A stretch of DNA of 64,000 nucleotides, taken from UBA4459 sp963776205 (GTDB taxonomy: Bacteria; Bacteroidota; Bacteroidia; Bacteroidales; F082). Below the pieces are notes generated by a model that saw nothing but the letters and a program-made list of their open reading frames with translations, did no database searches and was not told the origin of the DNA. Numbering within the stretch: the first letter of the stretch is position 1; each line of letters opens with the position of its first letter. A program made the translations under genes and the position numbers. The DNA lies in assembly GCA_963776205.1 (NCBI GenBank), contig CAVZLR010000001.1, positions 62,001 through 126,000 of the forward strand. Reading direction: 5' to 3'. Shown here in pieces: positions 48,022-57,334 of this stretch.

Positions 48022-49029
48022 TTGCGTTTAGAGCAGATCACAAAAGATATCGACAATAAAATCTTCTTTCCAGTATACTTTTTTTATGGAGAAGAATCAT
48101 TTTTTATTGATCAACTTACCGATTACATTGAACAGCACGTGCTAGATGATACAGTAAAGGAATTCAACCAGTCGATTGTTTATGGAAGGGATGTAAGTGT
48201 AAAAGATCTGATTGACTTGTCGCGCCGGTTTCCAATGATGGGAAATTACCAGTTGGTAGTTGTTAAAGAAGCGCAGGATATTAAATCAATAGAGGAACTT
48301 GATACGTATCTCGATTCATATATGGAAACGACCATATTGGTGATCAATTACAAATACCGGAAATTAGATAAGCGAAAAGCATTTTATAAAAAACTAAAAT
48401 CGACAAAAAATGTGGTGCTTTTTGAGTCGCAGCGCTTTTATGATAACCAGATTCCAGCCTGGATTGAAGAAACAACAAAAAAGCTCGGGTATGGCATAAA
48501 CCCGGTGGCTTCAAGACTTCTTTCTGACCATCTTGGTAATGATCTTGGAAAAATTTACAACGAAATTGAGAAACTCATCATAAATGTTGAACCGGGCCAA
48601 TCCATATCCGAAGAGGATATTGAGCGCAACATTGGTATCAGCAAGGATTTTAATGTTTTTGAATTTCAAAATGCGCTGGGAACAAAAAATGCCCTAAAAG
48701 CACAACGCATAGTCCAATACTTTGAAGCCAACCCGAAGGAACACCCACTTCAAATGATAACTGTTATGCTTCATAACTACTTTATGAAAGTGTTTCTTTA
48801 TCATCAATTAAAGAATAAAGACCAAAAAGTAATTGCAGCTGAAATAGGCGTTAATCCTTTCTTCTTAAAAGATTATAAATCCGCCTCAGCAGCATATTCA
48901 CCGCAGAAAATAAAAAATATTATTTCTGAAATCAGAATCCTCGACCTTAAAAGTAAAGGCGTTGGCAGTACGGAGGGAAATGATTATGGCGTATTAAAGG
49001 AATTGGTCTTCAAAATTATACATGTTTGA
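48022..49029 (+). CDS. holA: DNA polymerase III delta subunit
   Basis: 335 residues. The clamp-loader delta subunit opens the beta sliding clamp. FPVYFFYGEESFFIDQLTDYIE and the later FEFQNALGTKNALKAQRIVQYF are characteristic, and the three-domain length fits. The start is TTG at 48022 (LRLEQITKDIDNK read as Met), because no in-frame ATG lies nearby and residues just after it already align with the family. It lies 2 bp after amn and converges with the K+ channel gene; 14 bp separate the stops. Confidence 0.9.
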   Translation: MRLEQITKDIDNKIFFPVYFFYGEESFFIDQLTDYIEQHVLDDTVKEFNQSIVYGRDVSVKDLIDLSRRFPMMGNYQLVVVKEAQDIKSIEELDTYLDSYMETTILVINYKYRKLDKRKAFYKKLKSTKNVVLFESQRFYDNQIPAWIEETTKKLGYGINPVASRLLSDHLGNDLGKIYNEIEKLIINVEPGQSISEEDIERNIGISKDFNVFEFQNALGTKNALKAQRIVQYFEANPKEHPLQMITVMLHNYFMKVFLYHQLKNKDQKVIAAEIGVNPFFLKDYKSASAAYSPQKIKNIISEIRILDLKSKGVGSTEGNDYGVLKELVFKIIHV

Positions 49030-49043
49030 CCCCCAAAATTTCT

Positions 49044-49706
49044 TTACTTCGTTTTATCATCTTTGGGCATGCTTAAATATTTACCTACCAGCATGGCTAT
49101 GATCATGGCAAGATACAACTGCCCCGTTACACTTAAAAAAATAGAAAGTGATTTAGCGAACGAATCATTAGGTGTTATATCGCCATAACCCAAGGTAGAT
49201 ATGGTTACAAAACTGTAATAAAGAAAGTCAGCCGTTTCCCGCAACGTCTCACCCGGATAATTAAAAGAATTCGGATCATTCGCATACACAACTCTGAACA
49301 GAACCGATCCGATAATGCCAAATAGTAAATAAATATTGATCGCTTCAATAAATTCAAGCGTGCCAACATCCTTACTTGATGCAATCCTGACCACCAGCTT
49401 ATAAATAACAAAAAGAAAGAACAATAAAGAAGCCAGGGAGGTTACGATAGAGAAATCCTCCAGATCAAAAAGGATGGTAACCACATCTAATAAAACCAAG
49501 ATAATCGCAATATAGAAAAACCTATAGCTCTTATCAGCAATTACCAGCACAGCAGAAAAATAAATGGCTGCTATGCCCACATAATAAATAATGTTTCGCA
49601 TCTCACCATCGTCGAACAATCCGATAACAAATATGTAGATAAAGCAAAGCCAGAATAACATGATATTACGAATAGCTCTCTGGCTGCGGATTTTTTTATG
49701 AGGCAT
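49044..49706 (-). CDS. Two-pore-type potassium channel family protein
   Basis: 220 residues with about six hydrophobic segments and the selectivity filter TISTLGYGDITPND (TxGYG). The pore helix and final span (SIFLSVTGQLYLAMIIAML) follow it, as in ion_trans_2 channels. There is no RCK/TrkA-N domain, so gating is not by nucleotide binding. The start MPHKKIRSQRAIRN is basic, matching the inside-positive rule. It is monocistronic and divergent from the M16 peptidase. Confidence 0.87.
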   Translation of the reverse strand: MPHKKIRSQRAIRNIMLFWLCFIYIFVIGLFDDGEMRNIIYYVGIAAIYFSAVLVIADKSYRFFYIAIILVLLDVVTILFDLEDFSIVTSLASLLFFLFVIYKLVVRIASSKDVGTLEFIEAINIYLLFGIIGSVLFRVVYANDPNSFNYPGETLRETADFLYYSFVTISTLGYGDITPNDSFAKSLSIFLSVTGQLYLAMIIAMLVGKYLSMPKDDKTK

Positions 49707-49723
49707 GGGAATAATGTTTGAAT

Positions 49724-49731
49724 CAAAAATA
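49724..49731 (-). promoter_or_regulatory. -7 promoter element for the potassium channel
   Basis: Plus-strand CAAAAATA reads TATTTTTG, 17 bp before the start at 49706. Confidence 0.5.
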
Positions 49732-49773
49732 CAAAATGTAATTTTACATCCGTTGACCAGCCATATTATCTTT

Positions 49774-49781
49774 TAACTTTG
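49774..49781 (+). promoter_or_regulatory. Promoter with -33 and -7 elements for the M16 peptidase
   Basis: TTG at 49753-49755, 18 bp spacer, then TAACTTTG at 49774-49781: the best two-part Bacteroidota promoter in the window. The start site would be near 49788, only about 10 nt before the TTG start codon at 49798, so a farther upstream start is excluded. Confidence 0.6.
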
Positions 49782-49797
49782 CTGAAAACAGAACCAA

Positions 49798-51033
49798 TTG
49801 GCTTACCAATATCATCAGTTAAGGAATGGCATCAAGATAATCCACAAGCAGGTGGAAAGTAATGTAGCACATTGCGGATTAATGGTAAATACGGGTTCAA
49901 GGGATGAAAAAGAGCCCGAAAGCGGCATGGCCCATTTTATTGAACACCTCATTTTCAAAGGAACAAAAAAACGAAAAGCCTACCATGTATTGAGCAGGAT
50001 AGAGAATGTAGGCGGTGAATTGAATGCTTACACCACCAAAGAGGAAACCTGTATTTACGCATCATTTTTACGCCCTTATTACGCTGTTTGCCTTGAATTG
50101 TTTGCCGATGTAGCCTTTAATTCAATTTTTCCTGAAAAAGAAATTAAGAAAGAGAAAGACATTGTTATTGATGAGATAAATTCTTACAACGACAATCCTT
50201 CAGAATTGATATTTGATGATTTTGAAGCACAGATCTTTAGCGGGCATCCTTTAGCCGGAAACATACTTGGCAGTATTGATACCGTTAAGAAGTTCAAAAA
50301 ACCTGATATTTTTCGTTTCATTAAAAATAATTACAGCACACACCAGATGGTAATTGCATCTGCAGGCAATATCAAATTTGAAAAACTAATCATACTGGCA
50401 GAGCAGTATTTTGGTCATATCAGGTCGTCGACACGAAAAAACGAACGATTGCCTTATAATACATACGAAGCCTCAACACTTGAGGTTAACAAGGATTCAT
50501 ATTTATCGCATTGCATGGTGGGCAATGTTGCATACCCACGAACCCATCCTAAAAAGAACACTTTACTATTATTAAATAATTTACTGGGTGGCCCGGCATT
50601 AAATTCAAGGCTCAGCCTTGGCATCCGGGAAAAATATGGCTTTGCCTATGGAATTGAATCCATGTACCAGCCATACTCTGATACAGGTATTTTTGCGATT
50701 TACCTGGGGACCGACGCATCTCATGTAGATAAGGGCATCCAACTGGTGATTAAGGAAATGAGGCGACTTGCCGACAAAAAACTGGGCAGCATTCAATTAC
50801 AAAGAGCCAAAAGGCAACTGATCGGCCAGTTGGCTATAAATTATGAATCGAATCTGAATGAAATGCTAGGAATTGCAAAAAGCCATTTGAATAAACCACG
50901 GGTGAAAACTTACGAGGAGATTCTTGCCGAAATTAATCTGATCAGCGCTGACGATATCCTTGAAGTAGCCAATGAGGTATTTGATATCAACAATTTAAGT
51001 ACATTAATTTATAATGCCAAATCATATGATTGA
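49798..51033 (+). CDS. M16 family metallopeptidase (pitrilysin/processing-peptidase type)
   Basis: 411-residue zinc peptidase. The inverted motif HFIEH (HxxEH, about residue 48) and the distal Glu in DEINSYNDNPSE supply the zinc site; the second half has REKYGFAYGIESMYQP, the R/Y motif of M16. The start codon is TTG, supported by the promoter 17 bp upstream and by AYQYHQLRNGIKIIH, the family's usual first residues. It has no signal peptide, unlike many envelope M16 proteins, so it is probably cytoplasmic. The next gene overlaps its end. Confidence 0.9.
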   Translation: MAYQYHQLRNGIKIIHKQVESNVAHCGLMVNTGSRDEKEPESGMAHFIEHLIFKGTKKRKAYHVLSRIENVGGELNAYTTKEETCIYASFLRPYYAVCLELFADVAFNSIFPEKEIKKEKDIVIDEINSYNDNPSELIFDDFEAQIFSGHPLAGNILGSIDTVKKFKKPDIFRFIKNNYSTHQMVIASAGNIKFEKLIILAEQYFGHIRSSTRKNERLPYNTYEASTLEVNKDSYLSHCMVGNVAYPRTHPKKNTLLLLNNLLGGPALNSRLSLGIREKYGFAYGIESMYQPYSDTGIFAIYLGTDASHVDKGIQLVIKEMRRLADKKLGSIQLQRAKRQLIGQLAINYESNLNEMLGIAKSHLNKPRVKTYEEILAEINLISADDILEVANEVFDINNLSTLIYNAKSYD

Positions 51034-51661
51034 TCCGAATATTGAAGCGTATATAGAAACACATACAACCCCTGAAATTGAAATTTTAAAGGAACTCAAC
51101 CGCCAAACACATTTGCGAACCTTCTACCCGCGTATGCTTTCCGGTCATATACAGGGAAAATTCCTTGAAATGATTTGCCATATGATCCAACCCAAAAGGG
51201 TACTCGAAATAGGCACATTCACAGCTTATTCGGCTATTGCTATGGCAAAGGGTCTGCCGGATGATGCAATTATTTACACCATTGAAGTAAATGAAGAAAT
51301 GGAACCTTTTATCAATGAATTTATCACCAGATCAGGCATGGAAAAGAAGATCAGGCTGATGATGGGTAATGCTTTGGAAATGATTCCAACACTGGATGAA
51401 GCATTCGACCTCGTTTTTATTGATGCCGACAAAGAACAATATGTGGAATACTACAAAATGGCCAAAGAAAAGTTGAGGCCTGGTGGTTTTATCATTGCTG
51501 ATAATGTTATCTGGAGCGGCAAAGTACTTGAAAAATCGTCCAGAACCGATAAAGAGACCCAGGGGATAGTTGCTTTTAATCAATACGTAAAAAATGACCC
51601 TGATGTAGAACAGGTTATGCTTTCCATCCGTGATGGATTATTTCTGATCAGGAAAAAATAA
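51026..51661 (+). CDS. O-methyltransferase (class I SAM-dependent, COMT type)
   Basis: 212 residues from ATG 51026 (MIDPNIEAYIETHTTPE), a classic first sequence of this family; ATG 51014 would add four residues. Motifs RVLEIGTFTAYSAIAMA (SAM), DLVFIDADKEQYVEYY (metal-binding Asp) and FIIADNVIWSGKVLE are all present. It transfers a methyl group to a catechol-like or other hydroxyl substrate, not known here. The start overlaps the M16 stop as ATGATTGA, so translation is coupled. It converges with purE with 3 bp between stops. Confidence 0.88.
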   Translation: MIDPNIEAYIETHTTPEIEILKELNRQTHLRTFYPRMLSGHIQGKFLEMICHMIQPKRVLEIGTFTAYSAIAMAKGLPDDAIIYTIEVNEEMEPFINEFITRSGMEKKIRLMMGNALEMIPTLDEAFDLVFIDADKEQYVEYYKMAKEKLRPGGFIIADNVIWSGKVLEKSSRTDKETQGIVAFNQYVKNDPDVEQVMLSIRDGLFLIRKK

Positions 51662-51664
51662 TTA

Positions 51665-52171
51665 CTAGTTCGTTTTAAACTTGTAAACCACTTTACTCAG
51701 GTCTTCATTAGCTTTTACAATTTTCTGCTTTAGATTTTCTTTGTAGGTTTTTATTTTAATCATCATAGCTTTATCACCTGAAGCCATCATTTGCGCTGCT
51801 AAAATAGCCGCATTGAGGGCCCCATTGATACCCACGGTAGCCACCGGTATTCCGGGAGGCATCTGTACAATAGCCAGCAGGGCATCCATTCCATCCAGAG
51901 AAGCATTGATAGGAACTCCGATAACGGGCAATGGCGTCATTGAAGCTATTACGCCCGGCAGATGCGCTGCCATACCGGCACCAGCAATGATCACTTTTAA
52001 GCCGTTTGCTTCAGCATTTTTAGCGAATTTTTCAACTTCTGAGGGTGTACGGTGCGCCGACAAGGCATTCATTTCGAATGGTATTTCCATTTCTTCAAAA
52101 AAAGCAGCCGCTTTTTCCATCACTTTCAAATCAGACGTACTGCCCATAATTATACTAACAATTGCTTTCAT
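51665..52171 (-). CDS. purE: 5-(carboxyamino)imidazole ribonucleotide mutase
   Basis: Purine synthesis enzyme that isomerises N5-CAIR to CAIR. 168 residues from Met 52171 (MKAIVSIIMGSTSDLKVMEK); the frame extends 24 bp more but those residues are not family-like. IMGSTSDLKVM, SAHRTPSEV (catalytic His-Arg) and IAGAGMAAHLPGVIASMTPLPVIGVP are diagnostic of class I PurE. No purK is adjacent. It is divergent from hpt, a purine-salvage gene, with both promoters in the gap. Confidence 0.96.
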   Translation of the reverse strand: MKAIVSIIMGSTSDLKVMEKAAAFFEEMEIPFEMNALSAHRTPSEVEKFAKNAEANGLKVIIAGAGMAAHLPGVIASMTPLPVIGVPINASLDGMDALLAIVQMPPGIPVATVGINGALNAAILAAQMMASGDKAMMIKIKTYKENLKQKIVKANEDLSKVVYKFKTN

Positions 52172-52192
52172 GGTTCGTTTATTTAGATTTCG

Positions 52193-52200
52193 CAAAAATA
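52193..52200 (-). promoter_or_regulatory. -7 promoter element for purE
   Basis: Plus-strand CAAAAATA reads TATTTTTG, 21 bp before the start at 52171. Confidence 0.55.
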
Positions 52201-52233
52201 AGCAAAACAGGTTATTTTGAAATGCCTAAATTT

Positions 52234-52241
52234 TAACTTTG
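52234..52241 (+). promoter_or_regulatory. -7 promoter element for hpt-adk
   Basis: TAACTTTG matches TAnnTTTG, 24 bp before ATG 52266. The in-frame TTG at 52239 lies inside the motif and is excluded as the start. Confidence 0.55.
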
Positions 52242-52265
52242 TATTGTACGCATCCTTGCTATCTC

Positions 52266-52811
52266 ATGGACCAAAAAGTAATACAAATACACGACAAGAA
52301 ATTTAAACCTTTCATCAAATTTGCTGAAATAGACAAGGCTGTGGCAAAGATAGCCGCCCGGATGAATGAAGATCTCCATGATAAAAAACCCTTGTTTCTG
52401 GCCATTCTGAACGGTTCCTTTATGTTTGCTTCCGATCTTTTTCATAAAATTGATTTTCCCTGCGAAATCACCTTCGTAAAACTGGCATCCTATAGTGGTA
52501 CCAAATCCACCGAAACAGTCAGGCAGTTGATTGGCGTTGATGAAGACATTGTAGGCAGGAATGTGGTAATTATTGAGGATATCATCGATTCAGGACTTAC
52601 CATGGAAAGGGTGCTGACACAGTTGAAGATGATAGGTGCTGCGGATATTAAAATCGCCACCTTACTGTTCAAACCAAATTCATTCAAGGGAAAATACCCG
52701 ATAGACTATGTGGGTTTGGAAATTGGGGATGATTTTATTGTTGGTTATGGACTTGATTATGATAAGCATGGAAGAAACTTTAAGGATATTTATAAAATTA
52801 TTGAATCATAA
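52266..52811 (+). CDS. hpt: Hypoxanthine phosphoribosyltransferase
   Basis: 181 residues from ATG 52266. It converts hypoxanthine (and guanine) plus PRPP to IMP/GMP. LAILNGSFMFASDL binds pyrophosphate, VKLASYSGTKSTETV is the flexible loop, VIIEDIIDSGLTMERVL is the PRPP-binding motif, and VGYGLDYDKHGRNF is the base-binding end. It stands 6 bp before adk: two nucleotide-metabolism genes in one operon, divergent from purE. Confidence 0.95.
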   Translation: MDQKVIQIHDKKFKPFIKFAEIDKAVAKIAARMNEDLHDKKPLFLAILNGSFMFASDLFHKIDFPCEITFVKLASYSGTKSTETVRQLIGVDEDIVGRNVVIIEDIIDSGLTMERVLTQLKMIGAADIKIATLLFKPNSFKGKYPIDYVGLEIGDDFIVGYGLDYDKHGRNFKDIYKIIES

Positions 52812-52817
52812 AGATTA

Positions 52818-53399
52818 ATGAAAATGTTAAACATTGCGTTATTTGGCCCCCCTGGATCTGGAAAAGGTACCCAGTCAGAAAAATTAATTGAAAAATACAA
52901 ACTTTCTTATATTTCCACAGGGAACCTGCTCAGGGCCGAAATTGCTGGAGGCTCCGATTTGGGAAAATGTGCCAAATCCATAATGGATGCAGGCAACCTG
53001 GTACCCGATGAACTGATCGTTCAAATACTGGAAAAGAAAATCAAGAACCTGGGAAAGGATGTAAAAGGCATTTTGTTTGACGGTTTCCCACGTAACCTGG
53101 TGCAGGCATATATTATCACCGGATTACTGGCCAAGTTGAATACAAAACTAACGGCCATGATCAACCTGGAAGTGGCTGAAGAAGAACTGATGGACCGGAT
53201 GCTCAAACGTGCCGCCATCGAAGGCCGAAGCGACGACAACCCTGAAACCATTAAAAACAGGTTTGTTCAATATGAGGCTAAAACAAAACCGGTAGCTGAT
53301 TTTTATAAAGAAATGAAGATATGCTATACTGTCGATGGGTTGGGCAGTATTGATCAGATTTTTAACCGGATCTCGAAAGTAGTAGATCAACTCAAATAG
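52818..53399 (+). CDS. adk: Adenylate kinase
   Basis: 193 residues; balances AMP, ADP and ATP. P-loop GPPGSGKGTQSEKL (about residue 9), ISTGNLLRAEI and FDGFPRNLVQAYI (AMP site) and a short LID with RSDDNPETIKNRF are present. The LID lacks the four-Cys zinc insert, as in other Bacteroidota enzymes of this length. Met1 and Met3 are both possible. It follows hpt by 6 bp and ends before a strong terminator. Confidence 0.95.
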   Translation: MKMLNIALFGPPGSGKGTQSEKLIEKYKLSYISTGNLLRAEIAGGSDLGKCAKSIMDAGNLVPDELIVQILEKKIKNLGKDVKGILFDGFPRNLVQAYIITGLLAKLNTKLTAMINLEVAEEELMDRMLKRAAIEGRSDDNPETIKNRFVQYEAKTKPVADFYKEMKICYTVDGLGSIDQIFNRISKVVDQLK

Positions 53400-53423
53400 T
53401 ATAATTTTTGATTACATGACATA

Positions 53424-53454
53424 AAAAAAAGCTGCTCTTTGAGCAGCTTTTTTA
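53424..53454. terminator. Bidirectional terminator between adk and rpmB
   Basis: AAAAGCTGCTC, loop TTT, GAGCAGCTTTT, flanked by an A-run and a T-run, so it ends both convergent transcripts. Confidence 0.88.
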
Positions 53455-53470
53455 ATATCTTAACTTTGTA

Positions 53471-53710
53471 TTAGGCTTTATAATAACCTTTTTCAGCAGC
53501 TCTTTTCAGTGCTTCTGCAAGGCCTATTTTATTAACAGTTCTAATACCAGCTGCGCTAATTCGCAAGTTTAACCATTTCCCTGTTTCAGGATTAAAAAAT
53601 TTCTTGTCCTGCAAGTTTGCATGAAATTTTCTTTTGGTTTTAATATTTGAGTGAGAAACATTGTTTCCGCTAATCACTTTCTTTCCTGTTATCTGACAAA
53701 TTCTTGACAT
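53471..53710 (-). CDS. rpmB: 50S ribosomal protein L28
   Basis: 79 residues: SRICQITGKKVISGNNVSHS and KTKRKFHANLQDKKF are the family start, and GIRTVNKIGLAEALK the end. It lacks the zinc-binding Cys pairs of some L28 forms. In many Bacteroidota rpmB is followed by rpmG; here a terminator comes 17 bp after the stop, so rpmB stands alone and rpmG must be elsewhere. The shared gap with the transporter gene (80 bp) shows no TAnnTTTG motif. Confidence 0.95.
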   Translation of the reverse strand: MSRICQITGKKVISGNNVSHSNIKTKRKFHANLQDKKFFNPETGKWLNLRISAAGIRTVNKIGLAEALKRAAEKGYYKA

Positions 53711-53789
53711 TGCTTTCTGATTTATTGAGTCCTATCCGAAAAATGGAGTGCAAAGAACGGCATATTTTTTCAAATATTCAAGACTTCAC

Positions 53790-56000
53790 TCATATTTTTA
53801 ATAAAATTGGCGTAGATTCATCAAGTCCCGGATTATTTACAAAAATAGTTGTATTCAATGGCTCAATTAGTTTTTCCATAAATTCTACGTACGCCTCTTC
53901 CTCCCCTGGTTGTGTAATTTTTAATCCCAGGAATACCATAGTGGTTTTCTGACTGTATCTTTGAATTACATCAGTCATTGATTCATGGGTATCCTTAATT
54001 ACCACTTCTACATTAGCATTAATTCTTGCCTGGGGTATCAAGGGTAAGATAGAAGCCGTCATTTTTTCCTGTTCGTCACTATCATTCACAATCGACCGGA
54101 TGGTAATTGAACTATTTTCCCATCCCTTATTTAAACATAGTAAATGAGCCAATAACAACATCAGGTCTCCATTTCTTTGCTGTCCTCCCCACCACAAATC
54201 AATACTTTTATCACCTTTTAAGCCTTGTGGCCATTTAATTCTGGCCAGGATGGTACTTTTATTGGCCTGTGAAACAGCCCTTATGATCCTTTGTTGCGAA
54301 AGCCTTACCTCATTTTTATCGCTCCAGCCAAACATGATACAATTGGCCTTAATACCTGTAATTCCTATAGATTGTGCCACTGTTATAGCACCCGACTCAA
54401 ATTCAGGAACAACAAATACCTCGCTATAGGCTGTCAGTTTGGCATTCATAATCTTTTCCTTTATTTTCAGCCGCTGTTCTTCAATGCCAATTTTTATTTT
54501 AGTAAGATCCCCTGTAATTAATTTCGCTATGGTTGCTGTACCAAATAGTTGGCTAAACCATGAAGCAAGTTGTATCAATTCCATTTGCGCATCGGCATCT
54601 TTAATAAATAAGAGTATTCTTGGCCTCCAATTCCGTGGTTTGGAACCATGTATACGAATCTGAATGAGTGAATATCTGATCAGGTTTCGCCAGAAACCAG
54701 CCCTGGCATCTCCCCAACGCTTCTCTAAAGTTCGTTTTGTAAGATAAATATACAATCCCACTTCCAATATAACAGCGATAAAACATGCGAGCGGACTAAT
54801 GAGAAACATGACGGCGATAGCTCCTAAAGCCCCAATCAGCGAAATATACCACGGCACTTTCAGTGTTGGCCTGAAAGACGGGTCCTTCACTAATTTTTCA
54901 ATAACTGCACTCATATTAACCATAACATACAGCGTAAGGAATAGAATTGAAACAAATTGAGCAATTGTATTCAACCCTCCAAGCCAAACTGCAGCTATGG
55001 CGATGGCTCCACTCATCCAGGTAGCAATCGTTGGCTGGCCGGATTTTGACAATCTGGCAAATAATTTAGGCGCAAGCCCATCCTGAGCCAGAGCCTGCAA
55101 TACCCTTGGACCACCAAGTACACTGCCAAAGGCAGACGAAAGAATAGCCCCCCAAATAGCTGGATAAACTAATACAGTACCAAAAATGGCCACTTTAATC
55201 CATGTGTCAACACCTGAATGAGCTAATTCTTCCGGTGATGTCTTACCTGTTATGGAAAGAAATACAGGAATTAAAATATAAATTGCAATACCTGTAACAA
55301 CCGCCAGCAGTGTTCCTCTAGGAATCGATTTTCGTGGATCCTTCAAGTCGCCACTCATTCCGATACCCGCTGTGAATCCAGTTACTGCAGGAAAAAACAC
55401 AGCGAAAACATACCAAAATCCCTCAGGAGCACTTCTATAAGTTGGAACTAATTCAGGCGATTTTAGTGGAGCTCCGCTCATTGATCCAATCACTAATGCA
55501 ATGATGGAAAGTCCTACAAGGATCATAATCGGAATCTGCATTTTTAGAACTAGTGAGGCAGACTTACCAGACAAAGTGGTTATCAATAAAATAATCCCGA
55601 TCACGAGAAACTGGAGCATATATTCAGGCATCAAGCCCCAACTAACAGGCCAGAAGAGCACCATTGCTTCAGCTAGTCCGTAACTGTAAAAAGTAATGCT
55701 CAGAGTTCTGCAGAAGTATAATGGAATACCTATTGAGCCACCCAGTTCAAGGCCCAGACTACGTGAAATCATAAAATATTCACCTCCTACTCCAACATTC
55801 ATATTTGTTGCAATGGCAGAAGCACTAAGCCCGGTAATGAATGTAATAGAACTTGCAAGTAGCACAACGAATATCGTTAATGGTAATCCAAGATTGCCAA
55901 CAACCCATCCGAACCTAAGATACATTATCAAACCAAGAATGGTGAGTATACTTGGCGTGTATACTCCGAGAAAGGTCCCGAATTTATTATTTGAATTCAA
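53790..56000 (-). CDS. SLC12-type (Na-K-Cl cotransporter-like) APC superfamily transporter
   Basis: 736 residues. About twelve membrane spans fill residues 10-470, opening with FGTFLGVYTPSILTILGLIMYLRFGWVVG, the SLC12/cation-chloride cotransporter signature, with NVGVGGEYFMISRSLG after it. A soluble region of about 260 residues follows and lacks known enzymatic motifs, as in eukaryotic cotransporters. The ions are not predictable; amino-acid permease activity is the alternative. The 281-bp gap beyond its start holds no gene, no clear promoter motif and no RNA that I can see. Confidence 0.87.
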   Translation of the reverse strand: MNSNNKFGTFLGVYTPSILTILGLIMYLRFGWVVGNLGLPLTIFVVLLASSITFITGLSASAIATNMNVGVGGEYFMISRSLGLELGGSIGIPLYFCRTLSITFYSYGLAEAMVLFWPVSWGLMPEYMLQFLVIGIILLITTLSGKSASLVLKMQIPIMILVGLSIIALVIGSMSGAPLKSPELVPTYRSAPEGFWYVFAVFFPAVTGFTAGIGMSGDLKDPRKSIPRGTLLAVVTGIAIYILIPVFLSITGKTSPEELAHSGVDTWIKVAIFGTVLVYPAIWGAILSSAFGSVLGGPRVLQALAQDGLAPKLFARLSKSGQPTIATWMSGAIAIAAVWLGGLNTIAQFVSILFLTLYVMVNMSAVIEKLVKDPSFRPTLKVPWYISLIGALGAIAVMFLISPLACFIAVILEVGLYIYLTKRTLEKRWGDARAGFWRNLIRYSLIQIRIHGSKPRNWRPRILLFIKDADAQMELIQLASWFSQLFGTATIAKLITGDLTKIKIGIEEQRLKIKEKIMNAKLTAYSEVFVVPEFESGAITVAQSIGITGIKANCIMFGWSDKNEVRLSQQRIIRAVSQANKSTILARIKWPQGLKGDKSIDLWWGGQQRNGDLMLLLAHLLCLNKGWENSSITIRSIVNDSDEQEKMTASILPLIPQARINANVEVVIKDTHESMTDVIQRYSQKTTMVFLGLKITQPGEEEAYVEFMEKLIEPLNTTIFVNNPGLDESTPILLKI

Positions 56001-56281
56001 CTTTCTAAGTATTAATTTACGATGAGAATCTTAATTAAAATATATGATGAAGAACATTGTTGGCAAGTGATTCAGTAAACCAACTGGCTTTCTATTGTCA
56101 TTTATTTTCGTTTAAATAAGTGAATGTTCTAATATACGAATTTTTAGAATCCGTTGGTAAATTTCTATTGCAAATTTTAGTATTTAAAATGCAATTTAAA
56201 ACTTCCGAAAGATTTTCAATACGCTTTATACATCACATTGACACAATGTATTCATTATAAGAAATTTTGTTTGAAAAGGAA

Positions 56282-57334
56282 TTACCTGTTTTGATACATC
56301 TCCTCATAATATTTTTGGTAGGTACCGCTTGTTACATGATCGAGCCATGTCTGGTTTTTAAGGTACCAGTCAACGGTTTTTTTAATACCTTCTTCAAATT
56401 GAAGGGAGGGTTTCCATCCAAATTGTTTTTGTAGTTTTGAAGAATCAATGGCGTATCGCAGGTCATGTCCGGCCCGGTCAGTTACATAAGTTATCAGTTT
56501 TTCGGATTCCCCTTTAGTTCTTCCCAGTTTTTCGTCCATCGCCTGGCACAGTACCCTTATCAGATCTATATTCTTCCATTCATTATGTCCGCCGATATTG
56601 AAAGTTTCGCCAACAGGGGCTTTATGAAATATCAGATCGATGGCAACTGCATGGTCCTCAACATACAACCAATCGCGCACATTCTCTCCTTTACCATACA
56701 CCGGCAGTGGTTTGTTATGACGGATATTGTTGATGAACAGCGGGATCAGTTTCTCAGGAAATTGGTTCGGTCCATAATTATTGGAGCAATTCGAAATTAC
56801 CATTGGCAGACCATAAGTATCGTGGTAAGCTCTTACTAGGTGGTCGGAGCTTGCTTTTGATGCCGAATAGGGGCTGTGCGGGTCATATGGAGTATCTTCG
56901 TAAAAGAAGCCGGTATCTCCAAGCGAGCCATAAACTTCATCCGTTGAAACATGGTAGAATAATTTTCCTTCATAATGGTCCTTCCAGGTATGTTTGGCAG
57001 CATTGAGTAAGTTTACCGTACCTACAATATTGGCCATGATGAATTCCATCGGGTTGGCAATGGAGCGATCCACATGCGATTCAGCAGCGAGATGAATAAC
57101 CCCGTCAAATTGTTCTTTCTTGAATAAGTTGATGATGAAATCACCATCAATAATATCGCCTTTGATAAAATGATAGTTTGGTTTTTGATCTACATCCCCG
57201 AGATTTTCAAGGTTGCCTGCGTAAGTAAGTTTATCGAGGTTATAAATTTGACGATCAGGGTATTTATTAACAAACAACCTGACCACATGTGAACCTATAA
57301 ATCCGGCGCCACCGGTAATGAGTATTTTTTTCAT
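56282..57334 (-). CDS. rfbB: dTDP-glucose 4,6-dehydratase
   Basis: 350 residues; makes dTDP-4-keto-6-deoxyglucose, the branch point to rhamnose and amino-deoxyhexoses. The NAD-binding motif ILITGGAGFIGSHVVR opens it. HLAAESHVDRSI, STDEVYGSLG (catalytic Thr/Asp/Glu) and YSASKASSDHLV (catalytic Tyr/Lys) follow, then NNYGPNQFPEKLIPLF. It overlaps galE by 4 bp and is last in the four-gene operon. rfbA, rfbC and rfbD are not in the window. Confidence 0.95.
   Translation of the reverse strand: MKKILITGGAGFIGSHVVRLFVNKYPDRQIYNLDKLTYAGNLENLGDVDQKPNYHFIKGDIIDGDFIINLFKKEQFDGVIHLAAESHVDRSIANPMEFIMANIVGTVNLLNAAKHTWKDHYEGKLFYHVSTDEVYGSLGDTGFFYEDTPYDPHSPYSASKASSDHLVRAYHDTYGLPMVISNCSNNYGPNQFPEKLIPLFINNIRHNKPLPVYGKGENVRDWLYVEDHAVAIDLIFHKAPVGETFNIGGHNEWKNIDLIRVLCQAMDEKLGRTKGESEKLITYVTDRAGHDLRYAIDSSKLQKQFGWKPSLQFEEGIKKTVDWYLKNQTWLDHVTSGTYQKYYEEMYQNR

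Noticed and set aside
53461..53468. TAACTTTG promoter-like motif on the plus strand
   Set aside because: It lies between convergent genes and would read into the back of rpmB with no plus-strand gene nearby.
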